A stretch of DNA of 64,000 nucleotides from Nymphaea colorata (Eukaryota; Streptophyta; Magnoliopsida; Nymphaeales; Nymphaeaceae): contig NC_045145.1 in NCBI RefSeq assembly GCF_008831285.2, forward strand, positions 21,388,802-21,452,801, in the 5' to 3' direction. The stretch's first letter is position 1; every line of letters starts with the position of its first letter. This document shows, piece by piece, positions 12,801-25,912 of this stretch. Made by a program: the position numbers and the translations under genes. The notes under the pieces were generated by a model. The model was not told where the DNA came from, searched no databases, and saw only the letters and a list, made by a program, of their open reading frames with translations.

Positions 12801-14407
12801 AGATAGAAATGTAAAGAAAAGAAAAATGTCAGGGAAATGGGAAAAACTCAGAGCAATGCTACTGGCAACAAGGGTAGAAATTAGACACAGATGGGTGCCT
12901 GCAAACTCCATCTGCCACACGCTACATGTACCTATCAGCATATCTGTGCATGGATGCATTCGCAAAGAATCAAACCAGTAGTGTTTTTAACAGTAAAATA
13001 GATAAATGTAGAGACAAAAGATTTTCCATTTCGCATGGGGTGAGAGGATTAGACTAGCAGTGTTTTGGATACCACTCAGCAACTCGTGGGCCAAAAACAA
13101 GGTGGACGGCCTACGAACTTCCAACCAACTACACAGCTTCTCATTGAAAAAGGTCCTGATGTCTGGTTGAAATTGTATAAACCTACACAAGTTTCTAAAC
13201 CCAGAGAGCATCTTTGCAAAAGAATGACACCACAACACCGATTCCTGATTGTGAAAAGATAGGTGTATAAATATCCATATGGTGTGGTTGTCATCACCAT
13301 CAGGCATCAATAGCTGAGAACTTTCAAGCATACAAAATTCCCGTACACTCAGCTGCAGCAGAAAAACTGTAATCTTTTGTAAAGTTTGTTCAATAAGCTT
13401 CACTATTGCTTCTGTGAAGAAGCTGCCATATAGAAGCAAAATAGCCTTCTTCATTTTCCAGTGACCAATTTCACAGCACTAGAGTATTTTGCAATTTATA
13501 CATTAGGATATGAATTTTGTCCAGTTGTTTCTACAAAAGCAGTTAAAAAATTTCTTTCACTACTAAAGCCTAAAAGTTGCTTATTAGTAGAGTCAATCTT
13601 CATTTCGCTTGAGCTGAATTCAGCTCTTGAAAATTTCCAGCTTGACCAACCTTCAATAGGACATGAGCTTAATCTTTTTCATGTCTGAGGCACACTGAAA
13701 CTACCTAACGTGGTTCAAAAACAACTAGTCAGCCTCAGGGAACCTTTACTAAGTGGTTCTAGGATAATTTGGAACCAAAACAAAAATTATGGAGTTACCT
13801 TGCGCTCCCTAAAATTGATGAGCACTAAAGGAAGTTGCCAGGAGGGAAAATGAGCATTCCCTTATCTTCACTATCAAACACAATACAGACAAGTCTCATT
13901 GCCAAATTAAGCTCTAGAATAATCTTAAGAACGTTAATTTGTTGTAATCCAACAACTATATGGCTTGAGAATACTTTTTCAGGATGGTTAAATGCATTAT
14001 TTCTTTTAAACTATTCTTGTTACTGAATGAGGCCCTTTTATCATTACATATGGACTGTGAGAACTAAGGGCACAATGAGTTGTTCCTACTACATTGAGGT
14101 GATAGCAGAGGAAAATAAAACTTGAACAGTCAGTAAGAACAATAATCAACAAACATGTAGATTTCAACAACACAACTGCAGATTGTTCATAAAAGCAACT
14201 CATCTTTAAATTATTAATTGATAAATATGAAAATAAATGTCTTTTTCAATTGCTTTTCGATTGAGTTGCAACTTCATACAAAGGAGATTGTAACAAGAAG
14301 AAAGTCGTAGAAGAGAGTAAAAAAAATATGACAAAAAGAACAAGAATACATGGCTGAAATACCTGACCACTATGCCCCAGTGTGATTGTGACCCGGGGCC
14401 TAGACAT
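3813..14407 (-). CDS. SAM-domain protein, seven coding exons
   Basis: Coding exons, 5' to 3' on the minus strand: 14407-14363, 12729-12593, 11955-11924, 11823-11294, 9185-9108, 5739-5677 and 3872-3813. All junctions are GT-AG with matching phases and sum to 945 nt (314 residues). The N-terminus MSRPRVTITLGHSGQ is followed by a basic region (SGTKRPIQERLG) and an arginine/serine-rich middle part. A sterile alpha motif domain occupies about residues 250-307 (core LLHSLGLSKYAILFQAEEV, then DMTALRQMGDTDLKELGIPM, GPRKKILLALLP). SAM domains bind proteins or RNA or polymerise. From memory, the start and end resemble an Arabidopsis SAM-domain family of unknown function of about 300 residues, so I assign no function. 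The SAM domain itself is split over three exons separated by introns of 3.4 and 1.8 kb that contain transposons, and the exon at 11924-11955 is only 32 nt. The joins were made by eye, and the phase agreement makes them fairly safe. Confidence 0.88.
4163..4820. mobile_element. Mutator-like miniature element, copy B, in SAM-gene intron 6
   Basis: It begins AGTGTTATCCATATCGTA and ends with ACAACATTG, matching the ends of the element at 1146-1923. The flanks TCTAATTGC (4154-4162) and TCTGATTGT (4821-4829) look like a decayed 9-bp target duplication (7 of 9). The interior also has CGTATC/GATACG words, and there is no transposase. It sits between the last two coding exons of the SAM-domain gene. 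Confidence 0.65.
5894..7877. mobile_element. Mutator-like element of 2 kb in SAM-gene intron 5
   Basis: The left terminus TATGTAACATGGGTACG pairs with the right terminus (minus strand TATGTCACATAGGTACC). A perfect 10-bp direct repeat GCAGGTATTC flanks it at 5884-5893 and 7878-7887. The first 200 bp repeat GTACC/GGTAC words. No transposase frame was found. The open frame at 7441-7719 is low-complexity Arg/Glu/Ser and is not a convincing gene. Another element appears nested inside. Confidence 0.75.
6766..7829. mobile_element. Nested element with GGTGCAGGGTGCGGGTG termini
   Basis: The left end reads GTCACCAAGGTGCAGGGTGC. The right end, on the minus strand, reads GTCACTAGGGTGCATC. Both are followed by GC-rich GGGTGCGGGT-type words, while the middle is AT-rich. 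No clean target duplication is visible, so the boundaries are approximate. A (TTA)n/(TAA)n palindrome lies at about 6838-6885. Confidence 0.45.
10291..10600. repeat. Two-copy tandem repeat, period about 155 bp
   Basis: A segment containing CTCTCAACAAG, GATGATAAGCCACAGAG and AGTGAGAAACAAG recurs about 155 bp further on with scattered substitutions. It lies in intron 4 of the SAM-domain gene. The open frames across it have no recognisable domain. Confidence 0.7.
10606..10712. repeat. Two-copy tandem repeat, period 54 bp
   Basis: GCTATAGAAGGTGCCAAAAT followed by an ACCGAGACC-like stretch occurs at 10606 and again at 10660. It directly follows the 155-bp repeat. Confidence 0.75.
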
Positions 14408-14433
14408 TTTTCAGTTATGAACTCAACCAGTGG
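14408..14433 (-). other. 5' untranslated part of the SAM gene start exon
   Basis: An acceptor of the form TTTTAG lies just upstream of the ATG on the minus strand, leaving a 26-nt leader before the start codon at 14407. It would join the leader exon ending at 16044. Confidence 0.5.
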
Positions 14434-16043
14434 CTAAAATGCCTTCACAACTTTAACCTGGAAAAATTGAATGCAGATTATATGACTTGCCTCGCAATCA
14501 AAAGAAATGTACTTAACTAGGAACCCCAGAAAAAAAAAAAGAAAAAGAGGACACAGAAGCAGCGTCTCAGCTGACTTCAAAGTTCAAACAGGAAGATAAA
14601 CAACTTGAAGCAGGTGGAAAGAAATCAGAAAGATGAAACTGTGCCACAATTTTGCTAACCCAGACATGAAAAGAATAATGAATTTACTCCAACTAGCCGA
14701 AGAGAAAAAGTTAATGCCACATCCATCACCCTAAGCTACGAATTTTATCTTGAACTCTCTGAAAGAATAAAAGTTCAGGCAGTAATATTTAAAATATTAT
14801 GTTTTAAATGTTATTTTTTCCTTTGAACAGATTTCTCCTCTTTTCACTATATGTTATAATATTCCTATTTTTTGTCACTATGGACTATATGTTTTCATGA
14901 GGCACATGCCTAAGTTTTAAGAGGTTATATGCAGTACCAAAGCATACCTTATCCCATCCCCACATTCATATGAATATAAGATGGACCCATTTTCATCTTC
15001 CAATAAGTGCTAAGGATTAACCAGAGATTGATCGACTTTAGTAAGAGCAACAAAAATAAATCTTTAGAAAAAGTTGCCAATGCTTTAGTGAAGATATTTT
15101 TCCCCGAGAAGTTGAGTCCACAGCCCTACTAAGCCCATGATGAATTTAGAAAGTAACAAACAGCTAAGACTGGCAGCGTGCTTCCGTAACCAAGCATAAA
15201 ACCATGTCTCGAAATAAGTAGGAACACATAAAACATACTACTGAAGGTGCTATTCAGTTGCGCATTAGTAGTGAACCTCAGGACCATGATACAAGGACAG
15301 CCTTCTCCCAGGAGTAAACATTGAGTCTGGGGAAAAGAAATGAAGTACTAACTTAAATTCATTAGTTCAAATATAATGGCCCGGTCGATCATTTCTCCCT
15401 CCCATGACCAGATTAATCAATCCCCAATTCCCCATTTAAACACCCATTCTGATGTAGGTCAACTTACATTCATGCCTATCCTCCGCCTCAGAAGGTCATT
15501 GCCATTCAACCTAATCAACGCAAATATTTTGAACTCAAATTCTCAATGTGTGTACACAAGCCTCTCAATGTATCTTCGTCCTTTATTTTCCAACTTATTT
15601 AAAGAGAATCATCACAAAATACCATGTTCGCTACAGATAACTTTGAGACGGTTTTAGCTAAACCAACAATCTAAAAAGCGAGTAGACAATCTAACCAACA
15701 ACACGACAATAGATTTCCAGAAAAAACTAAGCGGAACGCCTAGTTCAACCAAAAAGGGAAACCAAAAAGCGATGCAAATGGAGGAAAACCATTCCTAAGC
15801 AAATGAAGCGATACCCAAGAACCCAGAATAAAACAGAACTTCAAGCCCCGAACTTCAAGCCTATAGAAGTAAATAACCTTGGCAGAGACTCAAATGCTGA
15901 AAAAAAAAAAAAGAGAAAAAGAAAAAGGACGAAGAAGAATAAGAAGCCCCATTCCTGGCAATATCTTTGATGGGTGCATCAAACACTGCAACAAATCCGA
16001 GAACAGATAGAGCAAATCATTCATCAAAAGACGAAAAACTTAC

Positions 16044-16340
16044 CTGAAACAGTATGGAAGAGAACAGACTTCTGCCCACACTTCAATAGCGACCCACCTT
16101 CAAAAAATCTCCAGAAAAGAAAAACTAAATCAGCTAAGTATCTCCGACGGCTTGCGAATAACCGGCGGGGGACGACAAAAGACAGATACTATGTATCAGA
16201 GAACAAGAAACGCAATCGATGCATCGATAGAGCGACGCCCAGAAACTGATCTGAAGACAAGAAGCGGAGGAGGGGAGTCTACTTCGATTTCGTTATTAGA
16301 GAAATGGAGAGAAGGGGAAGGGCATTTTCTTGGCACACTT
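16044..16340 (-). other. Probable 5' leader exon of the SAM-domain gene
   Basis: On the minus strand a consensus donor (CTGTTTCAG followed by GTAAGT) ends this exon at 16044. The sequence upstream is CT-rich and GC-richer than its surroundings, as plant leaders often are. It has no frame that joins in phase to the coding exons, so it is probably untranslated. The transcription start is a guess (about 16340). Confidence 0.5.
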
Positions 16341-18164
16341 TTTCTGAGGAGAGAATAATGAAAATTTCATACGTGGTCTAAACTCTTAAATCAATGACAA
16401 TGTGGTACCTCTTCGAGTGTAAAGCTACCCAAAAAGGAATTGCCATTTTATCGTACTCGTCGAATTAATGGAGTTCTGAACCAGTGGGTATCAAACAATC
16501 TAAAGGAACCGACCTTGCTTTGGTTGTTTGTTATAGGCAAAATTGACGATGGAGAGCGACTTAAGAATTTCAATTATGAACCTACTTGAGTAAGGCGAAT
16601 TGTTAGACACTATTAATATGCTCCTCAATGTTGAAAAGGTAGAACTGGATTGCCTCATGCTGTCTTACTAAAGGAAAGGAATGCTTCGGTCACAAATCCA
16701 CAAGAAGTCAGATTCATGTATCCAAAAACTATAAAGCCTTTTAATTGTATCCAAATTACTTGAAACTTTTGGGTCCGTTTGGTAAAGAAAAAAAGATGTA
16801 AGTGTTACATGAATATACCTAAAGAAAATATGCTAAAAAATTAGTGCATAATCATGAAGCATTTTTACATGTTGTTTCATATATCAAACCAACCATTAAT
16901 GCAGTGGACCTAGAAATTTTTTTTGCTATGGGACACTCTTACAAAAATTCTCAAAGGTCACAACATATATAAATAAGTAAATATTTATAAGAAATATGTA
17001 TAAAAAATATGTATAAATAAATAAAAATTTTGTTGTTGGTGTGGGCAACTGCCCACACCAGCTTATATGTAGCTCCCTACTGCAATAATGTACATTCTCT
17101 GGATAAACATATTATGAGATTAAGGAAAATTTGATACATTCAAATATTTGGTTTAAGATAGTGAAATGGGTTTGACTTGAAAAAAAAAATTATAAATTTA
17201 CGATGTAATTCATGTATATTGTTCAAACAAAAGGAAATCACAAAAATCTAAATCGTTGTCACTTAAAATTCCATCATTTTACGTTACTTGAAACTTTAAT
17301 TGGAGACAGACCCACTAAGGCGGCTTCCCGTGCATGTCGGATTGGATTTTACCTGGATGTGAACGTAAACTAACCTATAATCTTGACTAGGGTGACTTTG
17401 AATCTGAAATTATCACACCGTATAAGTACTTCTTCAAGCATGCAAGTGGATATTCACGGAAGTATCCATATCCAAGAAAATGGAGGCCCGATGGATCCAA
17501 AGGGCTGTTTAGTACACTCCTCCTCAAGTTGAATAAGACAGATCGAACTGAAACAAATTTCTGGATCTGAAACACATTTGTAATTGGTCATTGATTCTTT
17601 AAATAAATATAATTGATGGAGTGAGAGATAATACATGGATTGGACCATCGAAGGGCTTAAGCACATCCACCGAAAAAATAAAATGCTCCTTTTTTCACTC
17701 AATTGATTCACTCATTATATGTACAACTTCTCCACATTCAAGACCTGCACACACATAAAGAAACATGTATATCTTGTGAATTTCGAGGAGGACAGTATTA
17801 AAAAAATAGATTGACATGAATCGTAAAGATATTACCCAATCAGGAGAATTTTAATAGACAATCCTTAGATTGATTTCTTTTCCTTTTCCCGGCAACGCCT
17901 CACGAGTATTCCTTGTCTTTCCCATCAGACGTCCAATCATATTAGGATATAGAAACCAAAGAGATTTATAAGTTTCACAGAAATCAAATTGGACCAAATT
18001 AGATCATATGTGAGAGAGAGATGGGCGAGGGAAGGATCTTCTCTCCGTTTACATGAACAACAGCAAGAGGAAGAGTCGGCTCTTCTAAGATTTGAGAGTT
18101 AAAAGATAGCCAAGAGGAAGAAGAGGAGGAGGTGGACGCTGTGCATTGATCAGAGAAGGGAAAC
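16341..18164. other. Spacer between SAM-domain and lipase genes
   Basis: The two genes are divergent, so both promoters should lie here. AT-rich transposon-like sequence fills 16760-17090 and includes GTGGGCAACTGCCCACACC near 17042. Related words occur near 36480 and 61890. The last 150 bp before 18165 are purine-rich and probably the lipase leader. A weak TTATAAG stands near 17967. No other gene was seen. Confidence 0.45.
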
Positions 18165-21100
18165 ATGGAAAGTAAGAGGCTTGCGAGAGCAGCAGCAGCA
18201 ATGGTCGTCATTCTCCTCGGCTTGTTGACGTTGAACGATGTAGCAGACGGCACCAGCGACGTCTGCAAGACTGTGCAATCATATGGCTACCAGTGCAGTG
18301 ATAACGAGGTAACCAATTTCTGCACCATCCTTCTTCCTTCTGTGCTTTCCGCATACCCGCACAAACACCCGATGAGTATACGTTTCAAGTTCTTTGCTCT
18401 ATTTAAAATCTACCAATACATTTTAAGGTTAGAGATGACAGTTATACCAACAAAAAGAGACAGAGATAGTGAGTGAGTGTGTGTGTGTGAGTAGGCGAAA
18501 AAATGACGACGGAAAAAAAAGATTGAAATAATAAGTTTCAAATTGTCGAAGTCATAGCCCATCATTTTTTTTTATATATCTTGAAACATCATATGAAGTT
18601 CATTTTTTCTTTTAATCCAATGAAGCCCATTTGAAGTCCATTAGGAGAGGGATGTTTTCTTTCCTTCCTGTCGGATGGTGAAATGATGATTTTAATTATA
18701 AAAAAAATAAAGAGAAAAAAACGTGAATTAATATTAAATAACAAAAACAGGGATGACTACTTGTTTTTCTATTGACGGGCCATCATGTTGAATTAGATAA
18801 TTTTAATTGAATGGTTAGATAACTCTAAAAACTGAAGTCACTGTTTAATTTTATTTTATATATACACACTGAATTATGACTCGAATGAACAACTAATCAG
18901 AACCACCATCCTATCTAAGCTTTCCACTTTTTGTTTTTTGTTTTTTTTTACCTTCCCTCTCTCTCCCCGAGATGTGGAGGCTCGGCGGCTGCCGGCATCG
19001 GTGAATACAGCCGGCGGCCACCTGGTTGATGGTAAAAGTGGTGAGAGGGAGGGAGGAGTGAGGAAGAAATGGGTGGAGTTTCCACCCTTTCTCCCTTAAA
19101 TGAGGGGGAGTTGGGAAAGAAATGAAGGCGGTCGCCAGTGCCCTGCCCTATTGCCGGCTGGCCCGCCAGCCCTCCGTGGAGACGCATAGGTCTGGCAGGC
19201 CCGTCGTCCTCGGGGAAGGATGCTGGTGGCCGCTGTGTTGGAAGAAATTGGAAGAGTTGGGAGAAGGAGAAGCCACACGCCACTGGTGTTGGCATGGTTT
19301 GGAAGAAATTGGAAGAGTTAGGGGAGGGAGGTGAGGAAGGAAGCAGTGGCGTAGCTACTGTGTTGGCATAGTTTGCCTACGTACAATCTTTAAGTACAAT
19401 GAGAATTTTATATGTATATATAAACAAGTGCCCCACAGCAAATTTTTTGGACTCCGCTAGTGAAAGGAAGGAAGGGATAGATGGAGAAAATGAATTTAGA
19501 ATTAAAAGTGAAAATAAAGAAAGGAATATGAAATATAGCTAACAAGGTGAAGATGATTTTGAAAAACCCACTTCCTTTTAATAATAATAAGAAAAAAAAA
19601 AGCAAATGAGATATTCCTAAAATCACTACCAACCATATGTCATTCTGTGTGTGGGTGCAGGTAACAACGCAGGATGGGTATGTGCTGGGCCTGCAGAGGA
19701 TCGCTAGCAACACAACTAGCGAGAAGAAACAACCACCCGTCCTTCTGCAACACGGCCTCCTTGTGGTAATTACCGCAGATGATACTTATTAATGCAAAGT
19801 ATAGTTTAGTTTAGTGGGTCTTTCTTCTATCTTCTTGGATGATTATCGGGAGTTCTGACCAACCGCATCCATGGGTGGTCAATGCAGGATGGGATGATAT
19901 GGGTGCTGAGCAAACAGGGTCTGGCCTTGGCCTTGTCTGATGCAGGATTTGAGGCATGGATCGTCCATTCACGCGGAACCAAATCCAGCAGACGTCACAC
20001 ATCCCTCAATGCTGATACTAACCAGGTCTCTTTCTATTCTTAAGATCGATTGTCGCTAACAATACAGTCATAAATATCATTTACAGGATTTAAATAGCGA
20101 GGTTTTTCTCATAACTGGCAGCTCTCTCTTTTCTCTTGCTTGTGTTCTATTTGTTTTTGTTTCTTCTGCCAAATTTTGTGAAGTAATTGATAACTTGTTG
20201 CCCAATTTTTTTGGTTCAATGCATCTTTCCATTTCATAGTCTCTCCCTCTTTCTCTCCATGGCTTACAAAGGAACTGTTTCTGCAGAGCTACTGGGCATG
20301 GACATGGGTAGAATTCGCAGAATTTGATATTCCTGCAACTGTTGATTTTATATACAATACCACCGGGCAAAGGGTGCATCTTGTTGGCCACTCGTTGGTG
20401 AGTTCTAGGATACATGCATGTATCTCTCTCCATAATACCATATATAGATATATATATGTATGTATTTCTCCTACGGCCAATTTTACTCCTACGATCTCTT
20501 TCTAAGCGATGGCTTCTATACATCCTTTTCTTGCTGTTAAATGGTAGGGTGCTCTGACCATCTTGGCTTCCTTATCTCAAGGCAAGTTGGTAGACAAGAC
20601 TGGTGCTGTTGGTCTCTTGGCCCCTGTTGCTTACATGAGGCATGTCACTTCTCCACTGCTCCTATACGGCGCCAACTTCTATGCTGATAAAGTATGGCCC
20701 CAATATTCTTCAATTTCTTCTCCCCAAGCAAGTGCAAATGCATGCATATATGTTTGTAGACTTGTGTATCTTCATGGTAGTCAAATTTTGTGAAGAATTG
20801 ATCTAACATCCTAGTACATGTCTTGTATCAGCTCCTTGTTTCGTTGGGAGGTGCCGAGTTGCTCCCACATAGGTAAGCGTGTCCTTCTCTTCCATGTGCT
20901 CTTAAATCTTCAAGCTTTTCTTCTCAATGGTGTTCTCCTTCCTGATTAATTCTGCTTTGTTGTTTTTGACAGTGGCGCAGTAGATTTTGTCCTCAAAACT
21001 GTCTGCTCTTTTGGCCTGAACTGTAGCGATCTTATGTCTATTTTGACTGGTATGTTTTTTTGGTCTATTCTGTCATCTCTGCTAGCTTCGAGTCTGTTTT

Positions 21101-21828
21101 GATCATTCCAGAAAGTGATTACTCTTTTGTTCATCTCCTTCAGATTGAGCCTGTGATTAAGTGGCTAACTTTATGAAACAAAATTGTGATTGCAAGGAAA
21201 TAATTGTTGCCTCGACTCAGCCGAAATGAAGAATTTCCTGACTTACGAACCACAATCAACTTCGAAAAGGGCCGTGATGCACGTAGCACAGAGTAAGTTA
21301 TGATGTCCAGGGAGATTTAGTTACGAATATATGCAGAGATCCTATATGAACAGAGAGAGAAGCATCTACTGATCGAAGAGTTTACCTTATAATAGAGAAC
21401 AATAACCAACGCACCTCAATGTGCAGTGTTGCATAAAGATTAAATAAAACTTGATCTTCCTTCATTAAGACATGAATTGATTAAAGTTCGAGTTTGATGC
21501 AGTGGTTCGAAGCGGAACAATCGCCAAGCATGACTATGGCAGTGCCTCCACCAACAATCAGATGTATGGTCAATCCACGCCACCGGTTTATGATCTGTCC
21601 AGTGTTCCCGTCGATGTTCCTCTGTTCATCTCACGCGGAGAAGCCGATTCACTTACAGACGTTCAAGATTTCAACTCCCTGGTCAGTTCACTTGGGAATC
21701 ACCAGCAGAGCAAGCTCACAGTTCATTCAATTCCCGAATACGCACATGCAGATTTTGTGATGGGATCCAATGCTGGACAATTGCTTCATCCACCTCTCAT
21801 TGCGTTCCTTAGCAACAGCACCAACTAG
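18165..21828 (+). CDS. Acid lipase-like (triacylglycerol lipase) with signal peptide
   Basis: Nine exons with GT-AG junctions and agreeing phases: 18165-18308, 19661-19765, 19888-20025, 20287-20397, 20548-20691, 20832-20872, 20973-21049, 21197-21292 and 21503-21828, giving 393 residues. This is the usual size of the AB-hydrolase lysosomal/gastric acid lipase family, which hydrolyses acylglycerols or sterol esters. Residues 1-30 look like a signal peptide, so the product is probably secreted or vacuolar. The N-terminal signature YGYQCSDNEVTTQDGYVLGL is characteristic. The nucleophile motif GHSLG (Ser165) is split by intron 4. The probable Asp is in GEADSLTD (about residue 334) and the His in PEYAHADFV (His367). 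Cysteines of NNCCLDS are kept. All triad residues are present, so an active enzyme is expected. Plant relatives include the LIP1/MPL1-type lipases; I cannot say which subgroup. Intron 1 (1.35 kb) holds a GC-rich stretch and a short repeat of TTGGAAGAAATTGGAAGAG. Confidence 0.92.
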
Positions 21829-24800
21829 TTCATGTTTTTTTTTTCCTTCTTTTTTTCATGCTCCCTAAGAAGTATCAACTTAATTATATCTGTTAAGGGA
21901 CTAGGGTTCCTTGTTAGCGTCGGGATGTAACCCAAACAACAAGGGAAATTAAAAACTTTAGGGGATTCTTTCTGTAGTTATGACGCAAGAGAGGAGCAAC
22001 CAGATTTATTTTCATATATTGGATTTTCATTTGTCATTCTCTTTTGTTTGGTTCCAAATCCACAGCTATGTTTTTAGCCTATTTAAGGGCGTTTAGGCCT
22101 TATTTGTAATCAGTTTCTGAGTTAATGAAAAAATCTCTAATGGTTATTTGTGTTTTTGCTTCCCTTTTACATTTCCTTTTGCATTTCTTTCATTTATTAA
22201 TTAGTTAGGTGTTGATCGTGGATTATAGGAGAAATCCACTTTTCCACTGCATCAAGTTACTAGATACCTTTTCTTCTTAATTTTTTTTTGCCTGATGCAA
22301 TTTCAAGAATTTTTTTTCTATAATAGAAGACAGATGGTCAGAGAGATCCTATAAGACATGACATGAGGCCAGACCTAAGATTAGATTCGATCAGTTAATT
22401 TATATTTTACATGGAAGGGAGTCCTAATTATGCAATTCAATATATGTTGGCTACTCGTTAGAGGGTTGTCCCTTTCATGAGCACATTGAAATTTGACCTT
22501 TGAGGAACAATGGTTTTCCAAATGTCGAGTCCTAAGTTGGGCATCTAAATATTAATGTTATCGGATAATCTCTAAACTTTGGGTTCTTAGACTTGCGTAA
22601 GGGTACCAACTAAATGTCTTTAAGCAGTTTCCATAATACCCATAAATTTTAGTTTCATATTTAACATTGTGAACAATCTTGGTAGATCTATAAAAAAGAG
22701 AAGTTAACTGATTAATTGTTCTGGTTCTTAACTTTTTAGATGACAGACGGAAGCTACTAGAGGATGGGCCTTTACATTTTCCTCTTTCCCAAAAAAAGTC
22801 TAACTGCAAAGAGAATGTAAGATACCTTTAAAGCTTAGTTGAAACTCGTGAACTTGGCTCTCATCTCAGACCACCAATTAATCTTCCAAGGAGTGTCACA
22901 TATGAATCGTTATCAGAGATGGGGGGCAGCAGAAATTGAGTTCCGCACGTCTTGATCGACAGAATGGCTTGATAAGACTTTTACACGCAACAATAAGTAC
23001 ACGGTTTAGTATCAAAGATCTTGGTTTATGTATAGATGATGAGCCTGTGGGCTCATTCCCTTGTGGGTCCTAAAGACGTCGATGGAGGCCAGCGGGGTTC
23101 GCTTCATGCAGCGTTTGAATTCCTGGTTCTGAAAAGTCAGATTTTGGACAGCCGCGTCCTTGACATAAGGCTTCTGGGGAGATACATGATATTGAAGCTG
23201 TTGCTGTCCAATTATTCAAGATTTTAGTCCTTTGAGAAGTATCGTGATCATCTGAACTACAAGGTTTTATTAGTTACAGAACGGCACCCAATAACTTTTA
23301 ATGTTATAATTTATTTCTAGATGTTAGAAAGCAGTCCGGATTGCACTTTGTACAAACTTTACTTACAACACTAGAGTGATTATGGAATGTAGACTTGGCT
23401 TTTTTGCGGACGATGAGAAGGATGGAGGCTTCGACTTTCAATTATGTCGTAGGATGAAATATTCTTTCTGGTCACCCATTAAAACAACATAGTGAAAGTG
23501 GTTATATGGGTCACCCCTATACATGAAAAACTACAAAAGGGATGCAAAACTAATTTAACTACCCCAGCTGCAAGAACAAAAAAATGAAAGTGAAAAACAA
23601 AAAAGTCCAAAATAGACATTCCTTGTTTAAAAATCATTAAAATACTCCCATTTGCCTTCTTTTTGTTTGGAGCATATTCATTATGCGCAGTGGCCCTTAT
23701 AAATGCAACTCTCTCTAATGCTGAACAAACTGTTCGAGTACCTTAAAGAAGCTGTTTGTGAATGGTAACAGTATGTTACTATTTCATGCATTTACCTTGA
23801 AAAGTGGAGCAAATACATGAAACATTTTTTAAAATATCTAATGAATCTAACCAATTTTTTAGTTAGATACGTAGGACAGTAAGAAAATGTTCATATTCCC
23901 AAACGGCCTCTAAGGGATGTTTGACAACAACAAGTTGTTACTGTTTTATGAATTTACCTAAAAAATGAGAATAGATTTATGAAACACTATGTAGCAGCAT
24001 TTTATGAATTTACCTCATTCTTGTTATTAGCAAATGACCCCTTAATGACCAAAATATATTTGTTAAGAAAAAGTGGAAGCACTTTTTTTTGTGATGACAA
24101 AAATGAAAAGGTAAAAAAAAATGAAGTGCGTGCTCGTGGGTTACATACGCCGAAGCGGGTTATATATATGCGCCACCAAACAAGGAACAGCCGGTGTGCA
24201 TGCTTTGTAGGTAAAACTCTCATAATTTTTATGAACGAGATCAAGGCTTTTCCGGAGGTCTCGAGATTGTTTACTACCAGAAACGATTCGATGAAGATGC
24301 TTAGTTAAATTTTTAAGTATTTTGAACGTGAATTTTCCAAATCATTGTGAGCATCAAAATCTTATACGTCCGCTTGGATGGACTTCACCAACGTTAGTTT
24401 AAGTTTGAATGGTTCACTGGATGCGACCGAGGGTGAGAACAACAAGTTTCCGCCTTCCAATCCAACCAATGGCAGGAGAAGAAATCTAATGGTTCAAACA
24501 AATTAAGCATTTTAAGATTTTTAGCTACTTTGAATTTATAAAAAATATTTTGCAGACGATGAGTCCTATGATATTCGTTATCAAAGAATCCATTGATTGT
24601 ACAAGAATACTTCATTGGAGTGGATTGAATTCTAAATAGTATATATAAGTATAGATGGTGAGCAGGATGAGTATTTCATTCTAACGTCAGAGGAAAGCTG
24701 ATGTCCCACCCAACCATCTCGCATGATGAACGACGATTAAGAGAAAAACAATGAAAAAATGATGATAGATATGTTCGTCATTTAGTATTAGTTTCCATAG

Positions 24801-25515
24801 TGTTCTTAATATTTTTCTCTCAACCATCCATATCTGATGGACTGCCTTGGTTAGATGGCTAACCAAACATTTTAAGGTTTCATGATCAATTATTACATGA
24901 TTATTCACGTCCTGTCAACTGATAAGTTGGTGAGGATTATTACTTATTTTTCCCTTTAAAAAAGAAAGAGCATGATTAACATACCAAATTTAAGAATACA
25001 CTTAGTTTTCCTGTATAACTTTATAGAAGAGAAATGTTCACCTAACTGATTTTGATATTAACAAAAATAAATAATTTTCATATACTTAAATCAACGTTAA
25101 TTAATAAAATTATTTGGTTTGTAAAAAAAGCTAATGTGGGCAAATCAACAAAAAATTTGTTCATACAAAAGTATGTTGATCATTTTATATTATCTCAATA
25201 GCTAGTCCACATTAAAAACTTGATATTTAATCGGCGGGTATTTTTGTCGCACAATTTAAAACTTAAGGTCCGTCTTTGATTATTGCGGCTTTTTCAAATC
25301 TCCTTACATCTAAAATAATGTGTTCATACAATCTTGGCATGAACACCATGGATGGGATCTTTTCTATTCTTTAATCATAACAGGGAATTTATGTGGCCGT
25401 TTTAGTTACCGGGAGATGGAAAACGAAATTCCACGGGAGGGCCAAACTTTTGTCGAAATTTCAAAAACTGATTTCTAATTATTTCTGACTTTGTTCATAT
25501 CCTATTAAAAAACAC
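21829..25515. other. Intergenic region, no gene seen
   Basis: It contains the 3' flank of the lipase gene, then AT-rich sequence with transposon-like fragments. The part at 24670-24920 shares words such as ACGATTAAGAGAAAAA with the dispersed family found in TNL intron 1 and near 63860. Open frames of 60-110 codons lack domains and splice partners. Confidence 0.5.
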
Positions 25516-25683
25516 AGTTGGCAAACTCACTTATCCGAGTCACAATCCGAGTCACAAGTTACCCAAGTATGCTAGGATCGTTTATTTATTGGGTCACGAG
25601 TCAACTAATTATATGTTCTCTTTTGTCATATGTTATTGAATATTGAAGTTTGTTATTTTTTAACTTGTGAAATATCACAAACT

Positions 25684-25728
<45 letters not shown>

Positions 25729-25912
25729 ATGTTATTCAGTTTTAATTAATAAAAAAATAAAAATGAAGCCTCAACAAACTTGCCTCCTTCATCTATTTAT
25801 AAAGAAAATGCTCTATAAAAATTATGACCTAATTATCCAGTCAAGTCACCGAATAAATTCCCTGATCTTTAGTTTTTAACTCATCCTAATCCAAGTGAAG
25901 AGTTTGCCAACT
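25516..25912. mobile_element. Miniature inverted-repeat element, 397 bp
   Basis: The ends are a perfect 13-bp inverted pair, AGTTGGCAAACTC at 25516 and its complement ending at 25912. Subterminal CCGAGTCAC words repeat, and a (TA)n run lies at about 25689-25725. No coding capacity and no clear target duplication. The superfamily is unassigned. Confidence 0.6.

Noticed and set aside
18957-19340. GC-rich open frames in lipase intron 1
   Set aside because: They have short repeats and no domain, and they lie between two exons whose phases join without them.
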